Assembly (NCBI RefSeq): GCF_037975245.1
Contig: NC_092571.1
Location: 22,451,564-22,511,563, forward strand
Length of the DNA: 60,000 nt
Reading direction: 5' to 3'
Source of the DNA: Apostichopus japonicus
Lineage: Eukaryota; Echinodermata; Holothuroidea; Aspidochirotida; Stichopodidae
Under the pieces are notes generated by a model. The model saw nothing but the letters and a program-made list of their open reading frames with translations, did no database searches and was not told the origin of the DNA. The translations under genes and the position numbers were made by a program. Shown here in pieces: positions 22,901 to 33,190 of this stretch. Every line of letters starts with the position of its first letter. The first letter of the stretch is position 1.

Positions 22901-25900
22901 GGCCGGCCATTAGTCTTCAGCCCCCCCCCCCCACTCAAAAGTACCTTTCTACGCCACTGACTACTACTAGTGCTTGAGATTAAATTTAGTCTCTGTTAAC
23001 GCTATAGCCCTCAGCGCTATAGCACCTACTGCATGGCTGCATCGTCGCACGTACATACAATGCCCCCATACAGTACAACGAAGATTGAAAACGGATCTCG
23101 TTCATCTCGATCATCGGTTGGCGCGGAGCGTACAAGAAAATTTTTGGTTTTGATACCCCCCAGATCACCGGAAATGGCACTTCTCGGGCTTGAAAATGAT
23201 CAACCAGATGTACACTTTTGCCTGAGAACCAAGTATTTCCCAAAAGTTTTTTTTTCCATCCATAACCTTTTTGAAGATTGTCACCATCAGTCACACATCA
23301 TGTTCGACCTCATTGCATGTCCTATGGATCATTGCTTTTGTGGGTGATTCTACGTCACGGCCCACAATATCCGAAAGCCCCACTTTTCAAGGTTTTAAGC
23401 CCATTATTTGTTGAGAATTTGAAAATTCACATTTCTCGTGAATAAAATCACTTGAAAACATACCCATAATGTTGCACAAAGTTCAATCTATGGATAACCA
23501 ATATAGAGAAACCTCCTGCAACCTCTAACAGACTGGTAAAAATTGCACGAGTAGAGGAAAGTATGATGAATAATGTTAGTGAGGAAATTTTCGAAAATTC
23601 AGACAGAGTTAATTTATTGGTGTAGAAATATTGCAACCTCTTATAATGGCTATTGTAAAACTTGGTTGAAGGAACAGAAAAATAGCAGATATTTCCGATA
23701 TCAGGTATATCGAAACCGAACACTACACACATAGGCGTAGGTCCCGTAGGAGGCGGGGGCTGCAGCCCCCCCCCCCCCGCAACCAATTTTTTTTCGGACA
23801 CCTACTGAAAGAAAAATAAAAAGCAATGAATAGCTTAAAAATGATCTCCGTGGTAATTAAAATAAAGTTGTAAGCTTGGCCGACATTACTACTGTAAAAG
23901 AGAGTTTTGACATAAATGGATCTGTATGCTTTTTCTCCATCTACATAAGACATTTCGTTGTTTACATTAGCATTTGGCGGTATACTGTGCAACTTTCACG
24001 TACCGTGCGGTACACGATGCCATGCAATATAATGACCGATGTTTGCTTATATGATATTGGCATCGATACGTTGAACGCGCGCTTTGCGCGCGAAAAATTT
24101 TGGCTTTTTCGGGCAAGTCATTACAGCCCCAAATCCAATTGGGCTCCTACGCCTTTGACTACACACATAGACAGTTTTTGAGGCTGTTCATCGTGGAAAA
24201 TGCATTTCAATGCTCACTGATATGATGTTATATCTGCTCTTTGTTTACAAATTCGAACCGGCGTGTAGCGAGTAATTGCCTGTAGGCAAACTATCTAAGG
24301 GAAGCGCCACCATGAGTTGGCGCGAAGCGTACAAGAAAAATTTTGGCCGAAAATGCCTCCCAGATCGCTGGAAATGACACTTCCCAGGCCTTGTAAGTTG
24401 CATCTAAGCATTGTCTATTTTGAAATTACTAGCGATGTCATAAAGAAAATTTGCTCGGGGGGGGGGGGCGGTCGCCCCCTTCCCGAAATGTTCCCCGACG
24501 ACTCGGTCGAGTTCAAGACCAGCCACAGTTGGTTCCATATAGCACAATTCTACAATTGTTTAAGGCGTCCATACACACACACGCGTTATGATAGACCATA
24601 TATAGTATTTATATAGATACATTAGTGAGAGAGGAAAAATGGAAACGTCAAAAATGGAGTTGTCGATGTAAGGGGTAGGGTGAGGCGCGCACACCCCTTC
24701 CGTAATCCTTGATCTGTCACTGGCTACCTGTGTATATAATAGGGATCAGCGCTTTAACTATGACTGTTCCTCTTTCTCTTCCCGAGGTCTTGGTTATCTT
24801 CTACTCCCTCCTTTCTCCTTTTTCCCTCTTTTTTTCTTTTTCTTTTCCCTTCCTTCCTCTCCTCCTTTTCTTTTTTTCCCCCTCCTTTTCCCTTTTTTCT
24901 TCTCTTTTTTTCTCTCCTCTTTTCCTTACCCGGGGGGCGCGCGCCCCCAACCCCCCCCCTGGATGCGCACCTGCTGTCATAATTAATAAAGTAATAAGCC
25001 ATATGATTTTAATGCAAAAACACACACGGGGACACTTGACACATCATTAACAAAGCAATAAATGTTCGGATTTGGAGGGTACTGTGTTTCGTTCTCATTA
25101 TAATGCAAATGTTTTCGACAAAAGTATGCAAAGTATAAGGAGCTGGTGTAGAACTTTTTGTTTCTTCTTGGAAAACATGTTTGAACATTAAACTCGCGTA
25201 TGAAACGATTGGGGTCCAATGATGGACCGTTCTTATTATCATAATGAATGGGGTATTAGACGGAGTCGGTGTAGCCACTCCAGGGGAAACCTTTGAACTT
25301 CATAAAAAAAAAAACGAACTTTCTCAACATTAAAACTCGCCTAATAAAAGATACCTTCTCGATGGAGCAGCGGTGTCTCCTAATGAACTGTCTCGTAATG
25401 AACAGAAGAAGGGATACAAATTAGGGAGGGGGAGGGGGTGGAGGTAACAAGATTGCATCGTTTGGCATCTTAGCCCCTGAGATAAGCAACCCCGCCCCCT
25501 CTGCGTTGATATGTCCTCCCCCCCCCCACCCCCAATCGATTACTCTGGCTACGGGCCTGATCTATAATGCCTATAGGCCTATAGATAGGTAATTAGTCTG
25601 TGTATATACGTACCTGCAATTCAGAACCTCTTTTCAGAATTATTTCTGTTTTATGACTTGATGAATTTCCATCAACTTTCGTATAATCTGTTAAGGATAC
25701 TTTTTCTAGCAGAAGGTCTTTGATCTGAAAATTTCCCTCTCTGCTTTTAAACGAGTACTCCGAGTTACCAACAAGTATGAAAGGCGATTTGCGTGAATGT
25801 TCTATCACACAAATGCCATCGATGAAAACATTAAAAGCCGTTTTTGAGAATTGCTCAAAACGGTGAACTCCTGCAACATTTTGAAGTCCGAGTAATAACA

Positions 25901-25922
25901 CAGATATTTTGTACAGCAACAT
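16952..25922 (-). CDS. Secreted or lysosomal sulfoquinovosidase (glycoside hydrolase family 31)
   Basis: Five coding exons join in phase: 25922-25614, 20369-20178, 20024-19820, 18733-18552 and 18187-16952, giving 707 residues against 678 for E. coli YihQ. All introns are GT-AG. The ATG at 25922 is the first in frame after an upstream stop; it begins MLLYKISVLLLGLQNVAG, a good signal peptide. The protein matches YihQ along its length: GEQFSYLDLNGKNFPLW, PTFISSRKY, LPDWLYNGVILGVQGG, MADFGEY, MRTHEGNRP. The nucleophile aligns as D426 and the acid/base as D493. The five residues that define sulfoquinovose recognition (QQRWY motif) are Q282, Q308, R321, W324 and Y529, with constant offsets from YihQ. 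The enzyme should release sulfoquinovose from sulfoquinovosyl glycerol or diacylglycerol, the algal sulfolipid. Three N-glycosylation sequons (NSS, NET, NYT) fit a secretory route. No bacterial neighbours are present. A different GH31 alpha-glucosidase role is unlikely. Confidence 0.94.
18188..18551 (-). other. Sulfoquinovosidase intron 4 with 21-bp C/T minisatellite
   Basis: Intron from donor gtctgc (18551) to the acceptor cag ending at 18188. Positions 18455-18525 hold about three 21-bp units built of cccctccccctccttctccct. The unit translates to an EGEGREK-like repeat on the minus strand, so an open frame runs from the exon into the intron, but homology to the family places the junction at LKQAQ/GEGIP. 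Confidence 0.85.
18734..19819 (-). other. Sulfoquinovosidase intron 3
   Basis: Phase-1 intron with donor gtacgt at 19819 and a polypyrimidine tract plus ctatag acceptor ending at 18734. It contains a small inverted-repeat element at 19499-19733. Otherwise no feature is visible. Confidence 0.85.
19499..19733. mobile_element. ~235-bp inverted-repeat MITE
   Basis: Starts agtgtgaactcact and ends with the inverse of the same sequence (agtgagttcacact). A second inverted block, gagagtgt against aacactcc, lies just inside. There is no coding capacity and no clear target duplication, so the superfamily is open. Confidence 0.6.
20950..21200 (+). repeat. Dispersed repeat, copy 2
   Basis: Related to the copy at 14385-14620, in the same orientation, sharing tccttgccata, gtaagtgagttaaatttgt and tgtttcaatatccagaaaga. 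It is diverged and of unknown class. Confidence 0.7.
22619..22967. mobile_element. Probable hAT remnant with eroded 5' end
   Basis: actactac occurs at 22619-22626 and 22960-22967 as a possible 8-bp duplication. The right end reads ctacgccactg, inverse of a CAGTGGCG-type hAT terminus, but the left end is replaced by poly-C. The target sequence is a trinucleotide repeat, so the match is weaker evidence than in the other elements. A 17-bp-arm hairpin lies inside at 22854-22890. Confidence 0.45.
22854..22890. repeat. Perfect 17-bp inverted repeat with 3-base loop
   Basis: The arm atccaaaggggaggggg is followed by tgt and the exact inverse of the arm. It is G/C-rich and could form a stable hairpin or cruciform. 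It lies inside the hAT remnant. Confidence 0.9.
23095..24400 (-). mobile_element. Second copy of the outer hAT-like family (copy B), interrupted
   Basis: On the minus strand this matches the outer element at 11885-12465. Beyond the nested MITE, the stretch 24185-24260 matches 6180-6240 of the same outer element (ttcgaatttgtaaa, agcagatat). Dispersed ~100-bp cores occur at both sides (23095-23200, 24285-24400). Its own termini could not be placed. Confidence 0.65.
23722..24165. mobile_element. 428-bp hAT MITE (family TIR cataggcgtagg) nested in copy B
   Basis: The element is 23730-24157, with the 8-bp duplication actacaca at 23722-23729 and 24158-24165. It starts cataggcgtagg and ends with the near inverse ctcctacgcctttg. 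The related sequence at about 11915-11930 (reverse-complement direction) has the uninterrupted target, which gives an empty site. It carries no ORF. Confidence 0.88.
24782..24925 (+). repeat. Long polypyrimidine tract
   Basis: About 145 bp that is almost only C and T on the plus strand, followed by an all-G/C block near 24930-24960. It lies in an intron. The lysine-rich minus-strand frames here are compositional artefacts. Confidence 0.9.
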
Positions 25923-26596
25923 AATTACAGCCGGAATCTCTAATGTTAATAAGTACTCCAACACAGAACGTTGTGTAATGCCTAACGGAAATTCATAGGC
26001 ATTGTGAACAATTCAGATACATGTACGTGATACTCGATCGCACACTATGAAGATAAACAAGATTCTTGCTGACTGTTTCTGCACTGGCGCAAACTCGTAA
26101 AGAACATATTGTCAGTAGTACACGCAGCTGGTTACGTAAATATGATTTTATCAGTAATCCGATCGCCCGCATGATGGGTTGTACTATACATGTATAGAGC
26201 TACCTGTTTATAGCTCCATGGTTGTATAGACTTATTATCGAACCCATTCATAACACAATCTGTAATAGGTCTGAAGAATAGCCAGCCTTGGATCGATTAT
26301 GCGTGTATGTGTGCATGTGTTAGTGCTTGATACTAATAACAACTTGAAAACTATAGTCTACTCGTACTAGGCTGAATACTAGGTCACTTTCTTCAAGGTT
26401 AGTCCATGAAGTATGGCCTTGAGGTATAGTAGCTTCGTAACTATTATGGTGCGGAACTTGTTGATTAACAAAAGAACCTTTGACTGATGGTATACGTTTG
26501 TATTATCCGTTTTATGTGTATGGTACATTTAACGTGATCAATCTACTCGATTAGGGTAATTTCAGCCATGGAGGTAAAAACAACCTCCATGTTTCA
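25923..26596 (-). promoter_or_regulatory. Presumed 5' flank and promoter of the sulfoquinovosidase gene
   Basis: Region immediately upstream (minus strand) of the start codon. An in-frame stop at about 26013 with no ATG before 25922 supports the chosen start. I see no convincing TATA box or initiator. An additional 5' non-coding exon cannot be excluded. The next hAT element begins about 680 bp upstream of the ATG. Confidence 0.35.
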
Positions 26597-27855
26597 GCAA
26601 AGGTCATAGGTAGTCGTAGGAGCCCAATTTGATTTGGGGGGGGGGCGCTGTAACGACTTGCCCGAAAAATATAACCAAAATTTTTCGTGCGCTCCGCGCG
26701 CGTTCAACATCTTAATGTCCATATAGGCATGCGTAGGTAAGTTACACCGCATGCCAATAACGTACAATCATTTGTCGTGTTATCATAGGCGCACAGGACC
26801 ATTTCAGTTTTGGGGCAGAAACTTTTGTGCCCGAAAGTTCCCGTGACACTATCTAAGCGGAACGCCATCATCAGTTGGCGCGTAGCGTACAAGAAATTTT
26901 TGGGCAAAAAATGCCTCTCAGATTGCCGGAAATGGCACTTTTGAGGCCTTGCAAGTTGCATCTAAACATTTATTAATTTATAATCTCACATTTTAGAAAT
27001 TTACACTTCCCCAAAAATTATTAGAAGAAAAAATGGTAACATCACTTTGAAGGGAAAAAATAGGACAGTATATTTTTTAAGCACCTATTTAAAGAAAAAA
27101 ATATTAGAAGAAAAAATGGTAACATCACTTTGAAGGGGAAAAAATAGGACAGTATATTTTTTAAGCTCCTATTTAGTTTAAGTAATTATTATTTAACACA
27201 GTACTCAGCTACCTCCAGAAAAACATACATTTTTCAACGACACGTGGGCGGGATAACGTCGCTGTGTCGGGTGAGACTGCAATTTGTCTCACAAAAAAGT
27301 ATAAAAAATAACAAAGAATATGATAAACCTGTACTTCTTGGCTTGTAGGCACTCCCCCACCCCCCCCCCACCATCCATTGAAAAGAAAATGTTTCTTAAA
27401 TACACTCATGTCGGGGATGTTCAGGTATACAATTGACTAGTTAGAAAAAGAAAAAAATGTTTACTGCGGTTTTTTTCTGTGGCCAAAGATGTCGATAATC
27501 GGTGGTGTTACACGGAAATATTCGGGCATCATGATGCCAAATAAAGAAAATTTTAGGCCTATATTAATATCACAAAACAAATAACACAAAATGCTCCCCC
27601 TGCCCCCCCCCCCCGCCTTGTACGCCTATGTGTGTTATTACCCTTCCATATTGGTTACAATTATTGGGGAAGTCGTTACAATAATAATGATAATAATAAT
27701 AATATCAGTTTAACCATGGAAAAACACAATGCAAATTATTTTTCTTTCAGTAGGTGCCCGAAAAATTCTCAGCATATTGCCCGAATTTTCACAAAATTTT
27801 TTGGTTGGGGGCTGCAGCCCCCCAGCCCCCCGCCTCCTACGCCTATGGCAAAGGT
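26597..27855. mobile_element. 1.24-kb hAT element of the cataggcgtagg family
   Basis: The element is 26605-27847, flanked by the perfect 8-bp duplication gcaaaggt (26597-26604, 27848-27855). It starts cataggtagtcgtaggagcc and ends cctcctacgcctatg. It shares internal blocks with the 154-bp element at 44436: agcccaatttgatttgggg near the left end and tgcccgaaaaattctcagca near the right end. It contains a dispersed ~100-bp core (26845-26960) and an 83-bp tandem duplication. No transposase frame is visible. Confidence 0.85.
27020..27186. repeat. 83-bp tandem duplication
   Basis: Two copies start at 27020 and 27103 (attagaagaaaaaatgg). They are nearly identical (one extra g and a few changes) and lie inside the hAT element. 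Confidence 0.92.
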
Positions 27856-28034
27856 AAGGAGTTTGGAGGGGGAAGGGGGAGGGGTGGGGTGGGAGGGAAT
27901 AAATAAGACGACTTGGCCACCAAAAGTTCCTCTAGTAGCTTATGGGTGTTTACGTGTATATTTCTGTGACTGGAGTTAATTTCAGTTCGACTCCCAACAA
28001 AATAAACTGCTCTTATTTGGGCATAAATTAATAA

Positions 28035-28200
28035 GGGGTTAATCAACGGTCTAGCGTGCGTTACTCACAGGATTAATGCACGATCGGGGGATAATGCAAG
28101 CGATGCACGAGGGCGGAGCCCGAGTGCATCCAGCGATAGCATTAACACCTGGAGTGCATTAATCATGTGAGTAACGCACGCTAGACCGTTGATTAACCCC
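28035..28200. mobile_element. 166-bp palindromic MITE
   Basis: The left arm ggggttaatcaacggtctag continues to gcgtgcgttactcac, and the right arm is its exact inverse, ending at 28200 (arms of about 35 bp). The interior contains ggattaatgcac and tgcattaatc, extending the symmetry with interruptions. A second fragment with gtgcgttactcacaggatta is at about 28302-28322. No target duplication was resolved. Confidence 0.85.
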
Positions 28201-29283
28201 GTTCATTCATACACTAATTTGTGTGGGGGAAAAATCATAAAACAAAACAATTTTGGTTACATATAACCAAAGATTTATTAAAGTGATGCCCCGTAATTTT
28301 ACCGTGCGTTACTCACAGGATTAGCCACGGTCAGCTGACCTGAATGGACCAATAGGATTTAGGAATCTTTACTAAGTATGAATGAACTTAAATTTAAAAA
28401 AATTAAATTAAATTTTCATCGTGTCAAAGGCGTACACATCCACAGAGTTAGGCAAATCACCAAATATCGGAATTGAAGCGCCACGTACCCTGTGGGTACC
28501 AAACTTTAAGGAAATTAGTTTCCAACGTCTCATTTTGGGCCACTTGCGTATTGCTTTTAAAAAAAAAAAAAATTCTTCCAGTCCCTACGGGTTTTTCGCG
28601 CCCTCACTTTTTTGATAACTTCCTATATACCCTCTATAGCATGTACATTAATTGGACTGCATATTGGACCAACCGGGGAGAGACAAGACCAAACGAAAAT
28701 AAGTATGAAACATGAAGGTAGGCTTTAATTACCAGTGTTTTTCCAATTAATTAAACAGTCTTAACAAAACAAACATTCTACAAATTATATTTCCATAATT
28801 ATATGCGTCAGGTCTGGGTTAGCTCTACTTCTTTTAAAAGGATCAATTAAAGTCACATAGTTGTGATTCAACTGAATCAGGGGCATTGACAGACATTTGG
28901 ATGTGGGCTGGGGGGGGGTGGGGCAGGACATGGGGACCGTATGCACGCCATAAGTCCCCTGGTGGGGTCAAGGGGTGAATCCCTGCGAAGCTTTGCTGTG
29001 TTCATAGTGTCCAGATCTTATGTCAGCTTCAGATATTCGCATAATGTTGGAGGTATAGACAGACGTAGGCCGATAAATTATAGTAGGTAGAAGTTTTGTA
29101 TCTTTCCTGCTTATTCATTTTGGACATGGCAATTTCCCAAAATTTCATAGGGGACACCGGGGGGGGGGGGGGGGGAGACCCAACATTTAGGTTCTTGTTA
29201 GGTAGCATTCTTTTACTGGGCGATTATAACAAGTACTTTAAATCGATTATCAATCTGACAATACGATTAATGAAAAATTATTG

Positions 29284-29785
29284 CAATTTCTCTCACTACA
29301 TTAAAGGGAGTGAAGACTGGCGCACAAAGAAACGTCTAATGCCGGTAATCTGACCGTGTTTCGAATGAGGCGTAACAGAAGTGTTAGACACCACCATCTA
29401 TCCCAGAAAATACATACACAGCTTGCTACCGTCGGGCTATGCAGATGGTGCATGCGCGTATCCACGTCATCACTTGCTTCCTCTGGAACAGGAACAGAAT
29501 CCGGCGAAGACCTGTTGCATATATGTTAATATATCAAGGTGTTGTGATGATTCTAAACTAATAACACTGTAGCTAGTAAAATGTAAGGGATAAAAGGCCT
29601 TTCCTCGATGAGGCTATTCAAAGATAGTAATGTTCATTACCCTTTCTCTTTGTATTGAGTGGCTGTGCTTATATGCTTCTCGAAACTGAGCAAGTTTACA
29701 TACAAAAAGGCCTTTCAGGAATGGGGGGTTAAAGTCACTTCATTAAATCACAGATGAATATGAACGGTCGTTGTCATGCCCTTTA
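29284..29785. mobile_element. Possible relative of the TTAA-flanked MITE
   Basis: Begins ttaaagggagtgaagactgg and shares blocks with the element at 5053-5416 read in inverse: acaaagaaacgtct, ggtaatctgac, tcgaatgagg, acagaagtgttagacaccac. A right end near catgccctttaag is possible. The boundaries are uncertain, and the right part is diverged. Confidence 0.5.
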
Positions 29786-29899
29786 AGTATTAGTATTACA
29801 CATGTCAGTAATTCAGTGCCATTCATCCTTAAATGAAAAGCATAGGCCTATCTGTGTATAGGGTTTCAGGGATCACATCAGTATGGAACGCCAAAATGA

Positions 29900-30365
29900 C
29901 CATGGGTGGCGCTACTACTCTAAACAGGAGGTGCTATTACCCTAAACAGGAGGTGCTACTAGTACTACCCTAAACAGGGGATGCTACTACTCTTATTAGG
30001 AGGTGCTACTATTCTAAACAGGAGGTGCTACCACTCTTAACAGGTGGCGCTACTACTCTAAACAGGAGGTCCTACCACCCTAAACAGGAGGTGCTACTAC
30101 CCTAAACAGGGGATGCTACTACTCTTATTAGGAGGTATTACTGTTCTAAGCTGGAGTTGCTACTACTCTAAACAGGAGGTGCTACTACTCTAAACAGGAA
30201 GTGCAACTACTCCTAAGTGACGATGTTGCTGTAAAAAGGTGCCGCTACTACTCTAAATAGGCGATGCTACGTATACTACTACAGGCGGCGATGCTATTGT
30301 AAATTAGTGGCGCTACTACCCTAAACGGAAGGTGCTACTACTCCAAATTGGAGTCGCTACTACTC
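29900..30365. repeat. ~22-bp minisatellite, about 20 diverged units
   Basis: Units are variants of ggaggtgctactactctaaaca with frequent substitutions and length changes. The array has no coding potential. Confidence 0.9.
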
Positions 30366-30914
30366 AATAACCAAGGCGTGCTTCCAAAACATTTATAAAG
30401 TGAAGTAAAGTTTCTTCAATTTTGATATCCTTTTAAAGTTTTACATTAGTTTGGGTGAGGTTGTTTACTTTAATTTTGAAGTCATAACAGCTTTCGCCTA
30501 ATCTCACCGTTCCTGCTATACAATTTTGTTTGTATTGGGTACCTTCCTGGATCTCGCAATTCATCAAAGCTACTAAATACTGAGGTGTAGTGTGGTGTCC
30601 TGTGGTGTAGTGTATTGTGGGGTACAAAGGGTACTAAAGTGCGCATGTACTCAAGGTTCGTCTACACTAAAGTTGTGTGTACTCACTGAAGAATACAGGG
30701 GGCTTTATCAAGTGAAGTTAATTTTCTTTAATTTTGATAAATTAATTGATGAAATTTTGATACATTTTGATACATTTGAAATTTTGATAAATTTGACATT
30801 TTCATAAATTTTGATAATTTTGATAAATTTTGATAAATCTTAGTAGTACATAGTACATTTGAAGCATACAGGGGGCTTTATCAAGTGGAGTAAATTTTCG
30901 ATAAATTTTGATAA

Positions 30915-31450
30915 ATTTGTGTGTACTCACTGAAGCATACAGGGGGCAACAAGTCTACAGGGTGCTAAGGTACACGACAGCTATGCATGTACTGAAGCAC
31001 ACAGGGAGCGACACACGTCTACAGGGTACTAAGGTACACCCCAGTGTACTGAAGCACGCATGGGGCGACACACGTCCACAGGGTGCTGAGGTACACCAGA
31101 TTGTACTGAAGCGCACAGGGGGCGACACATTTCCACAGGGTGCTGAGGTACACGGCAGCTATGCACTAAAGCATACAGGGGCGACATACGTCCAAAGACT
31201 GCTGAGGTACTGAAGCGTAAAGGGACCGCCAGTCGACAGCGTGCTGAGGTACACTGCGGTGTACTGAAGCGGACAGGGGGAGGGGGCCGCCAGTCGACAG
31301 CATGCTGAGGTACACCAGAGTGTACTGAAGCGTACAGGGGGCGCCCGTCCACGGGGTGCTGAGGTACACGGCAGCTATGCACTGAAGCACAGCTAAGGTA
31401 CACCACAGTGTACTGAAGCATGCAGGGGGGCGCCAGTCCACAGCGCGCTA
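30915..31450. repeat. ~50-70-bp minisatellite array
   Basis: Repeated blocks tgtactgaagc, cacagggggcgac and cagggtgctgaggtacac alternate with variable spacing, and several units also carry ggcagctatgcac. The open frames on both strands over this region are produced by the repeat. Confidence 0.88.
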
Positions 31451-32265
31451 AGGAGTATAATCACCTTAATGATCATCACTCAATATGTACCATGAGAGCA
31501 CAGTCACAAACTATGCCTATGTGTTTGCTCGCCGTTATCATTACTTGTGTATCAAGTCTTTGTTATGTATCGGATGTAATCATCTATACTTCATGTTCTA
31601 ATTAATTTACTTATTGAGCCCATGAATAGTTTCTATCGTCCAGTCCATGGTTGTTATCAGTTAGATTAATATGTTAATCAGTTAGTTAATCTGAAGGTAC
31701 ATTTTTGTAGTAACCGACTTTATTTCTCGTCTCCATCATACTCAGTCATAGTCATTCTATATTCATCACAACCGACATTAATGCTATCACGTCACTGTTC
31801 TGAGTACAATCATTATCGTATTTAGTTATATTGTTGTGGTATCATTATGAATCATTTACATTGTTTCACAGTCACCACACAAATACAAGTGGGGAAAAAC
31901 AGATAAGCGATACCTGCATATAATATGCCTCACGTTTCGTTAGCTGGCTGTCTAACATGCATATCCAACGCAAGTGAGGGCAGCACAGTAAAAGAACTAG
32001 TAGCCAATCAGAGACTACCCGCGAGCATGAGCACACGGTCGGGCAAGCAGTGTCGGAAAACGGAGGAGCAACCCACCGGATACAAGCCACAACAGCAGTA
32101 ACAACTTGACCGTAAGACAACCAGCGTGTCATCGCCACACATTAGAACCAGTTGTTTGTCTACGACTAGCTCTGCAGCAGTCCGAACAAGGGCCGAGGCT
32201 GAGGCAGCCCGAGCCGAACTGGGGAGGGGAGACATACTTTCAAGTCGGGGGTCAGGCATGAACTA

Positions 32266-33190
32266 TAGGTACTATTTTAGCACCATTCTTATTCACTCTG
32301 TATACATCGGATGCAAGGGAAACTCATGAAAAAATGCTCAATTGTTAAATTTGCAGATGACACTGCCTTATTGGGTTTGATAACAAAGATGATGATACAG
32401 CCTACCTAGAACAGATAACTTACTTTGTTAACTATTGTGGGCAAAATTTTCTAGAACTCAATATTAATAAGACCAACGAAATGGTGATTGATTTTCGGAA
32501 GTCCAAATGGGTATTAAATGATGTCATTGTTAAAGGAAGTATTGTTGAAAGGGTAGGTAATTATAAATATCTCGGGGTGGCATGATCACGTAAATATTTT
32601 AATGAGGAAACTAAATTCTAGGAGGCATTGCCTGCGTATGATGTATAAGTTTAATGTCAATAATAACATTCTTGCCATGTTTTTTAACTCTATAGCTACC
32701 ATTTGTGGTGTTTGGCAATATAATTTGGTGTCATGTGGTGGCAATGCTAGAAAGGAAGAAGCTTATTGTATGGAAGATATATGATCAGACAGGCAAGTCG
32801 CTTAATCGGGAAAGTCAGCCAACCCTGGCCTCGTCCTACAAACGGCTCCTATAGGAGAAAAACTATACACAATTATGAATGACGATGACCACCCACTACG
32901 TGTGTTTCTGGATAAAAAGTGTTCTCTCGGAGTGGTAGGATGAGGCTGCCGTTGGCCAGTACAAATAGGCACCCTCTTCTTTTTTTCCACAATGTATAAA
33001 ACTTCAATATTTAAATTTTAAACGCTAATTTGTCACTGTGCACTGTTTTTTATATGTCCTGCTTTGTTTATTTGTTCTTGCCCTTTTGTAACTTTTTAGT
33101 ATATTTGTATCTGTATAATGCAGTTTTTATGCGAGCATTCAGTTACCCTTTGTGGGTTTTCAAAAAGTTGATGTTATCTTATCTTAGAAA
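32266..33190 (+). pseudogene. Decayed, 5'-truncated non-LTR retrotransposon (reverse transcriptase C-terminal part)
   Basis: Frames broken by shifts and stops still read as a LINE reverse transcriptase. The catalytic-box region reads CKFADDTALLG, followed by a segment like YLEQITYFVNYCGQNFLELN, then INKTNEMVIDFRKSKW and YKYLGV. A later frame gives NVNNNILAMFFNSIA and CGGNARKE, and the final part reads IMNDDDHPLRVFLD. The order matches the C-terminal reverse transcriptase and tail of CR1/L2/Rex1-type elements. The 3' end is marked by ttatcttatctta near 33175-33187, a short tail repeat typical of such elements. It is non-functional. Confidence 0.82.

Larger units (their letters stand above)
20370..25613 (-). 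other. Sulfoquinovosidase intron 1, a 5.2-kb transposon sink
   Basis: Donor gtacgt follows exon 1 (GSELQ) and the acceptor is atag before exon 2. The intron contains a dispersed repeat copy (20950-21200), a hAT remnant (22627-22959), a copy of the outer hAT-like family (23095-24400) with a nested MITE (23730-24157), and a C/T tract (24782-24925). I see no coding exon in it. Confidence 0.8.

Noticed and set aside
22619-22967. Strong hAT call for this element
   Set aside because: The supposed duplication actactac is part of a simple repeat and the left terminus is lost in poly-C, so it is only listed as probable.
24754-25025. Lysine/arginine-rich minus-strand frames
   Set aside because: They are produced by the polypyrimidine tract on the opposite strand.
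25920-25964. Possible upstream start of the sulfoquinovosidase at 25964
   Set aside because: The codon there is GTG, not ATG. The first in-frame ATG after the upstream stop is at 25922 and begins a better signal peptide.
30908-31441. Open frames on both strands with repeated VPQHPVD-like or LKHTGGD-like units
   Set aside because: They follow the minisatellite period and lack start context, splice structure or conserved sequence.
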